Of a DNA stretch of 60,000 bases, positions 1 through 10,300 are shown one piece after another (position 1 is the stretch's first letter; every line of letters begins with the position of its first letter). Below the pieces are notes generated by a model. The model had not been told where the DNA came from and did not search any database. It saw only the letters and a program-made list of their open reading frames with translations. The position numbers were made by a program, and so were the translations under genes. This stretch comes from Bolinopsis microptera (Eukaryota; Ctenophora; Tentaculata; Lobata; Bolinopsidae). Location of the stretch: contig NC_087072.1 in NCBI RefSeq assembly GCF_026151205.1, positions 3,183,375 to 3,243,374 on the forward strand. Direction: 5' to 3'.

Positions 1-319
1 CCCGTTAAAAAAACCACCAACTTTCGAACCATTTAAATGTTTCGTAAAGAATGTTATAAACCTACAAGTCATAAAGAGTATTTATATTAGGTAGTGCGCG
101 CGTGCCATCGACAGTGAGCCGCGCGTGCCGACTGTAGGATGTTTTTTTAGCGCTAATTTCGGCCAGCACAATTTTCTTCAAACAAATAGATATTGAGTAT
201 CCTTCCCGACCTCCAATTGCAATAAAAATTGGTAAGGTTACTCATAGACTTACAAGGCCAAGGAAAGTGTCCGACAAATTTAAAGCATATCCAACCATCA
301 AACATTATGTTACAGCTAA

Positions 320-547
320 AAGTTGACGGATGTTGCTCGTCTAAATTTCTTCGAATTAGCGCGCGCCGCGCTTTCTTCTCGAAATGTTATGGCCCGATGG
401 CAAGTGCTACGAAGTAGCGCGCGCCGGGCCAAATCATTAACAATGGTTAACGGGTGATACTCGTAAAATATCTGTTCCATATATTGTTCCACAGGACCGT
501 TGACGAGTCCAACTCGGCGCGCGTCCTGGTAGGTAGTAAACCTACAA
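320..547. repeat. Dispersed GC-rich repeat, copy 1
   Basis: This block contains short GCGCGC cores in AT-rich DNA. Its second half (448-547) recurs almost word for word at 40703-40794, and its first part (about 322-365) recurs inverted near 1245-1290 and 5150-5200. No protein is visible. It looks like a fragment of a transposable-element family; the true ends are not defined here. The rest of 1-1000 shows no gene that I can support. Confidence 0.6.
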
Positions 548-1002
548 TAACAATGGTCAAAGCTAAAAGCAGCGTATTCAGTATTTTGCCCCATTTTGAT
601 CACTATATATCATTATATCAAAGCTCCGATATCCACCAAATTTTTCGGACAGTTGTGAAAGCCCTATTGGAAGGTTGTCGCCAATTTTCAGAATGATCTC
701 ATTCAAGGAACCGAAGATTTATCCGAATAATACGACAAAAATCAACGAATTTGGTCAAATTACGCGACTTCTACAGCTACTTTTGCTCCAAAAGCCGCGC
801 GCCATCAAATATGGCACCTAAGCGAAACTCACTGATCTTTCCAAAAAGGTATAACAAATTTTGTACTGTGAAAATTCTCACAGTCTCTAGAAAACAGTGG
901 TACAACAATTTTTTAAATCCGAGCAAATTTATTTTTATCGTGCGCCCCCTATTTATATTACTGACCATTGTTATTAATTGACCATGACCTTGTTTACTGG
1001 GC

Positions 1003-1212
1003 CGCGCTCAGCCTGTCATTCCGCCTAATCTCTATGTTAATGAACATAATAGCCTGGGGTCCCCAGGTAAGACCTTGTCCATTGTTAATGGACTAGCCCG
1101 GCGCGCGCTAGTTCGTAGCACTTGCCTCGGGTTACCTGGGGACCCCAGGCTATTATATTTATGTTCATAATCCGCCGAATAGAGATTTGGCGGAATGACA
1201 GGCTGAGCGCGC
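1003..1212. repeat. Fold-back (inverted repeat) element
   Basis: The left arm (about 1003-1069) pairs with the right arm (about 1130-1212) in inverted orientation, including a shared palindromic core CTGGGGTCCCCAG-like segment in each arm. The loop of about 60 bases carries the GC-rich core of the dispersed family seen at 320-547. A few small indels separate the arms, so it is not a fresh duplication. Probably a non-autonomous hairpin element. Confidence 0.6.
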
Positions 1213-1224
1213 TTAGTAAGCACC

Positions 1225-1300
1225 AGGCTAACATTTCGAGAAAAAAGCGGCGCGCGCTCCTTCGAGGAAATTTAGACGAGTAACATCCGTCAAGACTGTT
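1225..1300. repeat. Dispersed GC-rich repeat, inverted copy
   Basis: Reverse complement of the 322-365 segment, abutting the fold-back at 1003-1212. It lies in the same family as 5107-5205 and 40640-40885. No coding content is recognisable. Confidence 0.5.
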
Positions 1301-1536
1301 AGCAGTTAGACTGACCCGACGCATGCTACTTCGCGTTACCCGGCCCTGCCCTAGATTAATGTTAATCTATATTATTGCTAGCTCGCTACTCTCACGCATC
1401 ACGCATGTAATGCAAGAAGCTCGAAATGAGTGCCGCGCATTTGGCATTGTATTGTGATTGTGAATTGGCGCGTGCCAGGTAATTGTGTATAAAAGCAAAT
1501 ATAACGAGTATTACATTGTATTACATCGTGACCCCC

Positions 1537-1627
1537 ACGGTCGTTTCACTATAGTACCCCTGTAGAGTTTGAACGATACAGGGGGAGCCGCGCACTCGTG
1601 CGCGGCGGATCATACAACGTAAGACAA
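1537..1627. repeat. Hairpin-bearing repeat, copy A
   Basis: This block starts near GTGACCCCCAC and contains AGGGGGAGCC followed by a GC-rich hairpin (arms GCCGCGCAC and GTGCGCGGC) and TCATACAACGTA. A longer version with an additional hairpin recurs at 2577-2690 inside the 1961-4704 element. From here to 1960 nothing else is recognised. Confidence 0.6.
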
Positions 1628-2576
1628 GTATTACATGTATTATATTCAAATACATCAATAACGGCGATGAGTTGCGAATCAACTCGGCGCGCGTCTTAAT
1701 CATTATTAAGTTATAAACATATAATTTCTTTGTTCTTGTTAGAGTGGACACTCTCAAACATTGTTTGTAGTTTGTAGTTGGTAAATGATAAGGTTCAGTT
1801 ACAATCAAGTCCACATATTATCAGTATTTTCAAGATTAGCCATAAGGTCCTGTTCACTGTTTCTCAGCGTCAAGGCATAACGCGATATTTTATGTCATAG
1901 GTGAAATTTTACTTGAACTCGCTCGACCTTATCCATTTTATGTAATAATATAAAATATACTATATGGACACGTTCATTGAAGTTTGAGGATATTGGTAAG
2001 TTTCTAAAATAGCGTTTTTGACGATAGTGGCTTAATTTTAGCATCTATTAATCTAGCGTGTTCATAAGTTCTGAACATTAGCCACGTGACCCATACCCCC
2101 ATATGCACTGCTCAGAAATAAAATGTATTGCTTTTAGGCACTATAATGTAAAAAATGTCACATTTTTGTGACACTGTTTACCATAGCTGCCTAATTATCA
2201 TTCCTTGGTCTGAAATATAGTAGATTAGGTCAATCTAACAATTATGATACAACATTGGTTAAAGGGCACGGATCGAACGGCTTTAAGGCAATATTTCGTA
2301 AACTTTGTCACACTCAGAATACGAGACCTCTTTTCTACTGTGAGGTGTCCTCAAAACCCTTTCAACTCATTATTTGATGGTTCTTCTGCCAATCATAGCC
2401 CTAAAATATGTTGTTTTGAAAAGTTAGCTAATACATGCACTTGGTTATTCGGAAATGATGTAAATTCTGTCACATTATATGGAATTTGAAATTCTGGGTG
2501 AATTTCCGGAATCATTTATATCTGATTTTGGTTTGGAAGGCGGGAAAACTCTATATAAGGACGATTTGTATCACGC

Positions 2577-2690
2577 GGTGACCCCCACTGTCGCTTCACT
2601 ATAGTGTAGCTTCACTATAGTGTAGCGTCTTCGACGCTACAGGGGGAGCCGCGCACTTCGTGCGCGGCGGGTCATACAACGTATGACAAA
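2577..2690. repeat. Hairpin-bearing repeat, copy B
   Basis: Longer relative of 1537-1627. It has two near-perfect hairpins with three-base TTC loops: GTAGCGTC/GACGCTAC and GCCGCGCAC/GTGCGCGGC, preceded by a short tandem CTTCACTATAGTGTAG. It lies within the 1961-4704 element. Confidence 0.6.
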
Positions 2691-2898
2691 GGACGATACA
2701 CGGATACAGTTGATTCAAGTATTATAGGGCAGTTGATGTGAACATCGTCACAAAATGATACGACATCGTAAATAAGTTAAATTTTGTGGGAAAACTCTAT
2801 ATAAGGACGATACACGGATACAGTTGATTCAAGTATAGGGCAGTTGATGTAAACATCGTCACAAAATGATAAGACATCATAAATAGGTTAAATTTGGA
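2691..2898. repeat. Tandem repeat, 113-bp period, two copies
   Basis: A unit starting GGACGATACACGG at 2691 repeats at 2804. The unit boundary carries AACTCTATATAAGG, a TATA-box-like string also present near 2549, so three TATA-like sites occur in about 260 bases. Whether they act as promoters of the element cannot be told from sequence. Confidence 0.65.
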
Positions 2899-2960
2899 AA
2901 CAATGCAATGATTATAGAATGAAATAGTCTGTGATTAACATATTACATACATTATAAAAT

Positions 2961-3860
2961 GTTCTTCCAGAAATTATTGGTTGGTTATTGTTTAGCAAAA
3001 TAGAACTCAAGTTTAACAATGCTGAGTTTATTTTTACCAAGTTACTGAAATGTGACGAAATTTACTTTTCCTGCCCCAACAGTATAATTTCAATGTGATG
3101 AAAAATTGGCATGGGTTTCTATATTTCCTGTATAAATCTATTCTAACTATAATAAGGACTATTGATATGAAAGAAAATCTATCTAAATTTTAAAATGACG
3201 TATGTGACGAAATTTACATTTCTTGCCCCTATTTTGAAGAACCATACCTCGGTTAAAATTCAATTTTCTTCCAGGAATTATTGGTTGGTTATTGTTCAGC
3301 AAATTAGAACTCAAGTTTAGCAATGCTGAGTTTAATTTTACTAAGTTACTGAAATGTGACGAAATTCACTTTTCCTGCCCCAACAGTATAGTTTCAATGT
3401 GATGAAAAATTGGCATGGGTTTCTACATTTCTTGTATAAATCCATTCCGACTATAATAAGGACTATTGGTAGGAAATAAAATCTATCTAAATTTTAAAAT
3501 TACGTATATGTGACGAAATTTACATTTCTTGCCCCTATTTTAAAGAACCATACCTCAGTTAAAATTCAATTTTCTTCCAGGAATTATTGGTTGGTTATTT
3601 TTCAGCAAATCAGAACCCAAGTTTAACAATGCTGAGTTTGGTATCACTAATTTACCGAAATGTGACGAAATTTACTTTTCCTGCCCCAACAGTATAATTT
3701 CAATGTGATGAAAAATGGGCATGGGTTTCTATATTTCCTGTATAAATCCATTCTTGCTATAATAAGGGCAGTTGATATGAAAGAAAATCTATCTAACTAA
3801 TGCTATGGCTGATGTGACGAAATTTACATTTCTTGCCCCTATTTTGAAGAATCATACCTC
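2961..3860. repeat. Tandem array, about 305-bp period, three copies
   Basis: Units can be aligned from CTTCCAG ends at 2970, 3274 and 3580, giving periods of 304 and 306. Each unit carries two TGTGAC-type 15-mers and two phrases ending in TGCCCC. No coding capacity is evident. It is the core of the 1961-4704 element. Confidence 0.75.
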
Positions 3861-5106
3861 AATTAGTATATAATGTTACTTTATCACCAATCACCATCAC
3901 TATGTCGATAAATTAGTTATTTTGCCAACACGGAGCAAATAAAGTTATAATATTTTTTTTGTGACGAAATTTACAAATTTTTACCCTGTTCAGGTGTTGA
4001 AATTTTGCCAATGTTAACATATCACTGCCATATAATAATTTATATGACCCGCGTATGGTTGAAATATTGTTAATTGATCCATAGTACGTAATATAGGGTG
4101 TTTAAGTTGGTATACTAATATTTACTCAATTTCACACAATATGTTGAGATATCATACAAATTTATGTGACTAAATTTACTTATTTCTGCCTTCTGTATTT
4201 GTATTTGCCTATAACAATGAAATATGTGAACAATTCCAAACACATTCAGCTCACAAAACAATGCTAGACTATTCGGCATTTCTTGTCAGGATGTCATAAA
4301 CATCCCTCATATAAATTTCTTAAATGTGTGACGGAGTTTACATGGTGCTACCATTTAACGAAAAAAGTCGCTAAATATGTAGATAATAGTCATATGCAAC
4401 TATCCTATAAATTTGAAATTCGAAAATTTGGTCAAACACGGCAACAAGGGGTCCATATAAACTTTGTCACATTTTTATAGTGTGACAAAGTTTACAACTC
4501 ACTGCCGGCCGCATTTAAGCGATATCTTATCGTCTGATAAAGATATCGTTATGCGACAAAGTTTATCTAGAGGATGAAACGATTATCCTAACCATTGAGG
4601 GTTTATATAGTTTTATAGTGTGACAAATTTTACATCATCGTGCCATTTAGTAGGGTCACTAATATTTACCAATATCCTCAAACTTCAATGAACGTGTCCA
4701 TATAATGTATTTTCTTTAACATTGAAGTTAACCATTATCCATATCATGCTGATTTGCATTATTCGTTTACCCGCTAGAAAAGCTTTACTTTTACGGGGCA
4801 TCCTTCAAGTTCAGTACATATTAGATGGAACGTTAGCCGCATTTGGAGCTACATTGAAGCTACATTGGAGTTTACCAAAATGATTAAATTATGAAAATTA
4901 TTAGAAATGGAGGAATTTGCTGCAGGAGCAAAATTTGATCTTTATCATTGACAGTGGATGATTAATATGAACCCTTTTACCAATGGCAAATGAGATTCTC
5001 AATGATTGGAACCTCTTTGTCAACGAAGATAAAAACAGACTTCACGCATGTTTACTTAGCAAAGTCAGGTGAGAAGGATGAGCAAGGTGAATTAATTGCT
5101 GGCAAT

Positions 5107-5205
5107 GAATTTGACCATTGTTAATGATCTGGCCCGGTGCTCTTGAGAAGAAAGCGGCGCGCGCTACTTCGAAGAAATTTAGACGAGTAACATCCGTCAA
5201 GCAAT
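5107..5205. repeat. Dispersed GC-rich repeat, fragment
   Basis: Contains GGCCCGGTGC, GGCGCGCGCTACTTCG and a segment that is the reverse complement of 322-365. Fragment of the same family as 320-547. The preceding stretch 4705-5106 shows nothing recognisable. Confidence 0.5.
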
Positions 5206-5314
5206 GAATTAAAGAGAAAGAGCATCACACTGGGTTCCATGTTATGTAGCAAGGAATACATCACTCGGCGGATTAGTCTAGGTTATACTGCTTTCAACAA
5301 GTGTAACAAAGTCT

Positions 5315-5949
5315 GGCAGTATCGAGATAGCCTGACCACTGCCCGCGGACAACTGTCTGCGGACAACTGTCCACGAACACCTGTCTACCAGATCATATTA
5401 CTGCATAATAACAGTATCCCCTGAATCAAGCAGGGTTCACATCATCCCCTGAATCAAGCAGGGTTCACATCATCGCACGCGAATTTCAATCAGTGGTGGT
5501 GTCAAGGCTTATTAAACGAAGCAACCTTACGAGATCAGTTCACATCATGCAATATATAAAGAATAACTATTATCAGACTGCATCAATCATTTCTATCATC
5601 AACTCCTTCTTGAACTTCGAGGACGAGCAGGGAACCAGGGACATATATGCATTACACCCAGGACAGGACATGGAGCTCTTTAGGAGGTTTTTATGGAATA
5701 GGAAGTCTCAAGCATTCTCTAGGGAGGCGGTGGGTCCATTAATTTCGTCTATTAGGCAGAAGAGTACCATGTCAGGAATTGGAATAGTTGTTATTGTTGA
5801 TGATGGCAACTGATAATACTTCACCAAAAACGAACGACTTATATACAACATATTGTTGGGATACTGTTATTATACAGTAATATGATCTGGTAGACAGGTG
5901 TCCGCGGACAGTTGTCCGTGGACAGTGGTCGGGCTATCTCGATACTGCC
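5315..5949. mobile_element. 635-bp element with about 100-bp TIRs
   Basis: The left end (5315-5415) and the reverse complement of the right end (5949-5850) match over about 100 bases with few mismatches, starting GGCAGTATCGAGATAGCC. The flanks carry AAAGTCT at 5308-5314 and 5951-5957; with one extra base this is a 7-of-8 match, so a target duplication of 7-8 bp is likely, as in hAT-type elements. The interior has a short direct repeat near 5420-5475 and an unrecognised 106-codon ORF (5493-5813) that I do not consider a supported gene. Non-autonomous. Confidence 0.75.
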
Positions 5950-6029
5950 TAAAGTCTAAAGCAACAAGATCCCCTTGGACAAGAGACTTATTATTATGCT
6001 ATATGAGGCACTGCACTGGTTGTTTCTGT

Positions 6030-6235
6030 TATGATGTATAACTCTAGCTGCTGGACTGCTCCTAAGTCAGTGTTAGAGAAACTTGATGTTGAAATATTTT
6101 GAATTATTGCTACCCAGTACCCTAACATTATTTCTAACAATAACTTGTATAAACGCTGTAATGTGGAACCATTATCAGCAAGAGTGGACAGAAATCGATG
6201 GAGAATGTTGGGTCATGTTTTGCGTGGACCTATAG
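6030..6235 (+). pseudogene. LINE reverse-transcriptase C-terminal remnant
   Basis: Two nearby stretches translate to pieces typical of the region after the reverse-transcriptase domain of non-LTR retrotransposons: YNSSCWTAPKSVLEKLD around 6037-6090, and DRNRWRMLGHVLRGP around 6187-6231, matching the family signature R-W-LGHVLR. They are in different frames and separated by stops, so this is a decayed fragment. From 6236 to 7299 I see no further gene. Confidence 0.65.
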
Positions 6236-7300
6236 CTTGCTTGTATTTGCTTTTAACACTCTGCAGTAACCATAATATTTTCTTAAACAATTTATGTGAT
6301 CTTTCATATTTAAGAAATTTAGCGTTAAACAAAGTTTTTTGGAAAAGATTTCGATTTAATAAAGTTTTATTTTCAGTTAGTGAGAAAGATTGGGCAACAA
6401 CGTTGTTTAGCTATCTGTTGTTTAGAACTTAAGTATATATATACAAATATAATACATTATAATACTAAAAACCCGCTCGCGCTAGTCGAAAGCTTTGTTT
6501 GAGGAAATTTTAAAGTCCGTCATGTTTTAATCTCTCTTCATCTTCTAGCTCTGTACTGTAAAAATTATTGATTTTATTTGACGATGACAACAGCATTGTA
6601 AGCATTCGGATTCCCTAAGCGATACTTGTTACCACATCAAAAAATATCAATCACAACCAAAGTCATAGTGTGAGCAAAAATGTGAGCAAGTCATGACGTA
6701 TAGCAGGGCAACGCGCATTGCTAATCTGTGCTTGCTCGCGTTCAGTCTTTTGATGGAAAATCAAATTATGACTGAGATCAGACCAAACAGATCAAGTATA
6801 CCAATATACTATAGTAAAGTGATATGTTTTCAGTACACTACAATATTGTAGATGTAACCTAAGAAGATCCTTGATGTTTTGATAGGGCCCCTCTTGAACA
6901 CTCAATCACAGTGATTCGGTTAAGTCAACTGAGATTTTTCCCTAGACTAGTTGACACTGGTATTTGAACCCAGAGGTTCTGCTTGAGATGCGGACCAAGA
7001 ATCATGGTCGTTGTTAAGTCTAGTTGTGGCATGCCTACTGTCTAAATTAATGTAATGGCTATGTTTTGGAGTTTAGTATTGGTGTGAAGCTACTACATCA
7101 GCTCCAATTATCAAAAAATTGTGCAGCTAAAGCACAACCATCTTAAGGATCTGATAAGTCTTCAACAGCTGGATGTAGAAAAGGATTGCATTCAAGATAT
7201 TACTGCTCTAAGCTTTAAAAGCTCACAAGTCCCTGCTATTGTTACTATTGTCTAGTGTACTATCAAATTTTTAACAAGTTAAATACTGTATTTTTACAGA

Positions 7301-10300
7301 ATGACAGGGTCCAAGAATAGTGCTGATGGCATAGAGACACACATTATTCGCAGATACGAAATACAGAAGCGGCTTGGCAAAGGAGTAAGTAAGACCCTTG
7401 GCCCCTTAAAGATTTGTGAACATAATAAGTTGCTGGCCTTAATAATAACGATATTAATGGTGGACCGTTGGTACTGTCTTCTGACTTCACAAGTTGATTA
7501 ATTTATCATTACCTGATTTTCAGGCCTATGGAATTGTATGGAGAGCTGTTGATAGAAGGAAAAACCATGTGGTAGCTCTTAAAAAGATTTTCGATGCTTT
7601 TCAAAATGCCACGGATGCTCAGAGAACCTTCAGAGAAATTGTCTTCTTACAGGTACAACGTTTTGACTAACACATTTACAAGTTGTTACCTATACATGCA
7701 TCATAATGATGCGATATCCATGAATTTTGTATAGTTAAGAATTGTATTATTATACAGAGGCCCATAAGTCAGTTTGCAAACGTTTGGACTTAAATATAGC
7801 CATTTTTCATGTTTGATATGTGTAACTTTGCAAATGGCTTATTGAAACTACTTATTCGAGGATTGAGAACTCACAAGTATTGTGTAATCAATAATCTGAG
7901 ATACAAGTGATTATTTCCCGCGGTGAATACTGTCTCGTCTCATCCAGCCTTTTTTAGAATAGTTCCGAGAATTTAGGAGTTTATATATCGGTAGTAAGGT
8001 TATTTTTCTGGACATCAAAAAAATCAGCTTAACAATTTTACCCCACTGGGTTTAACTGTACAATTATTGAAGTAACTGTAGTTAGCAACCAATAACACCA
8101 ACTGCAAAATAGTAGTTTAAGTTATCCAATATGTTAGTACTACGTGACGCTCAAGTTTCTAATGTCTGAAAAATAATTGCTTATTTACAATCGATAATTA
8201 GGTACAGTGTACACGCCATCTGATTATTGATCGTTGCAGGAGTTTGGTAACCACGACAACATTATAAAATTGCTGAATGTTATACGAGCCGACAATGATA
8301 AGGACATTTATTTAGTTTTCGAATACATGGGTAAGTGTAACCTTATATTAATTAAGATACTGTGCCCGTGTTACTTTCTGACAAGCAAACAACATGTTTT
8401 GAAAATTGAGTGCCTTCTTGTTGGGGCAGCACAGTTTTTTGAATTGATAAAGTTATACATTTTGTTTTGTTTTTTACGCTCAGTTTCTTTTATCCCCCAC
8501 CTTAGTAACCTCCCTCAATTTTTCAGATACAGATTTATATGCAGCTAATAAAGGAGGAATTTTACAAGACATCCACAAAAAATACATCACTTACCAGGCA
8601 AGTGTAAACATGTTCTATAGTTGTCACATTTTAAATGAAGAACCACTTGCACTGTTATTTAAATGTATTCACCGCTCAGCAGACTTGACTTTACACAACA
8701 AAGTTTAAGTAATAAAACGACGATCTTCTCTTCGGATACCAAATATGGTGCCCCATTTATCTTTTTACAATCAGTAAAGCTGTACTAGAGTCTAAACCAT
8801 CAGGGATAAACTTCACATTATACCGTACAAGGCTAAAACAATTTAAAGTGTTCGAAGAAACTCTCTTCAGCATGAACTACTCTAGATATTCATTTCATTT
8901 TTATCTCAGAAATGAATGGTCGAAGAAGGAATTGATCATTTGGTCGCTAAAGTCTGATCTTTTAAGTGCTTTAATGGCTGAACCATTGAATTGCAGTAAA
9001 GCGTATATCAAGTGCAATAAATGGTTGCAGTAAATTGGTTTGATTCGATGGACAGCCTAATAGGGTACGCAAAAGACCAGATTCTTAGAATTCGAACATG
9101 TTACGTACTATACCAATATACCACTATAATACTAAGCAACATGATCGAATTCTAAGAATCCTGTCTTTAGCGTGCATTAAGCTAACTTATGGGACTACAG
9201 CACATTAGAGTGAAATAATACGTCTATGTTACGATGATATTTGATGTTACAAAATCTCGTTCTCTGCAATTTTTGATTGCGTAACTTATTAGACACCTGG
9301 ACACCACCATGTTTTTTGATTTGCGCAACTCAGAGATTGCTTTACACTATTTTGAGAGAGGAGCCCTATCAAGGGAACAAAGGACGCCGAAAAGAGAACA
9401 TGCCTTTAGTATTTATTTTGTATAGCTAATTTAAAGATCTCATTAATAATATAAGAGGCGCTCTTCGGCACCCGGGGATGCCTTGTTATTAATATGAATA
9501 AAAGTGCATGTTCCTTTGGGACAAGCCGAGTCCTATCTAGTTCACCTCAAAATGTGTGCTCCAGAAAACTCTAAACATTGTTCTCAATTCTCCTAGATTA
9601 AAAAGTCCTAACATTATAAATTAATTTGGTTTGAAGATGATATTAAACCAAGCACCATATTGCAGATATTCAAAGGAATCAAATATCTACACAGTGGAAA
9701 TGTTATACACCGCGATTTAAAGGTCAGTCCTTTTTTGTAAATTTTCTATTTCTATACTCTAGTAAGTTTGATATAAATTTGAAGTTAAGTATTAGAGACA
9801 TTCCGTTTGTAAATACAGACTTTTTTAACGTTTTTAATATTGATATAACAGTTCAATTATTTCTGTTACATTTCAGCCCAGCAACATCCTTCTGAACGAA
9901 CACTGCTTTGTAAAGGTTAGTTTTATCAAAAAATACATGCCAACGTCAGGTGCCTTACTTCTCCCAAGTTCGACGACACTTTGAATATTCTGTATCCAAC
10001 AAAAATGTTATTTTTCCTCGATATGTAGCGACTAGTGATAAGAGATACTACCGTTTCACGAAAGTAGTTTCAGTGTCAACAAATTCATTAGATGTAACAT
10101 TGGCTGAATATTTCACTTTGTACTAGTCTTCACAGCTAACTGAGTTAATGTGCGACTTGTGCGTAGTGCGTACTAATAAAGCTCGCAGACTTTACCGCCG
10201 CGCCGTATATTTTGCATCATACGATATATAATAATATGATGTATGTAAAAGTTTTAAAAGAAATATATTATATATAAAGAACCCAATTAAATGAATGATA

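Larger units (their letters stand above)
1961..4704. mobile_element. 2.74-kb non-autonomous element with perfect 39-bp TIRs
   Basis: Positions 1961-1999 and 4666-4704 are exact inverted copies over 39 bases, beginning TATATGGACACG. The outermost TA on each side may be a TA target duplication. The interior holds no recognisable transposase; the only sizeable ORF (2244-2489) resembles nothing I know. The interior is packed with a 15-base motif TGTGACRAARTTTAC (more than ten copies between about 3050 and 4640, a few inverted), a tandem block of about 305 bp and one of 113 bp. A reverse-oriented copy of its left end sits at 16220-16378. Best read as a non-autonomous DNA transposon; the superfamily is not identified. 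Confidence 0.75.

Noticed and set aside
2244-2489. 81-codon ORF inside the 2.74-kb element
   Set aside because: No recognised motif; overlaps the repeat motif region and has no transposase signature.
5493-5813. 106-codon ORF inside the 635-bp inverted-repeat element
   Set aside because: No recognisable transposase or other domain, and the length is possible by chance; not called as a gene.
6935-7000. Antisense B-box-like phrase (reverse GGGTTCAAATACC)
   Set aside because: No acceptor or anticodon stem is visible; at most a degenerate tRNA-derived SINE.
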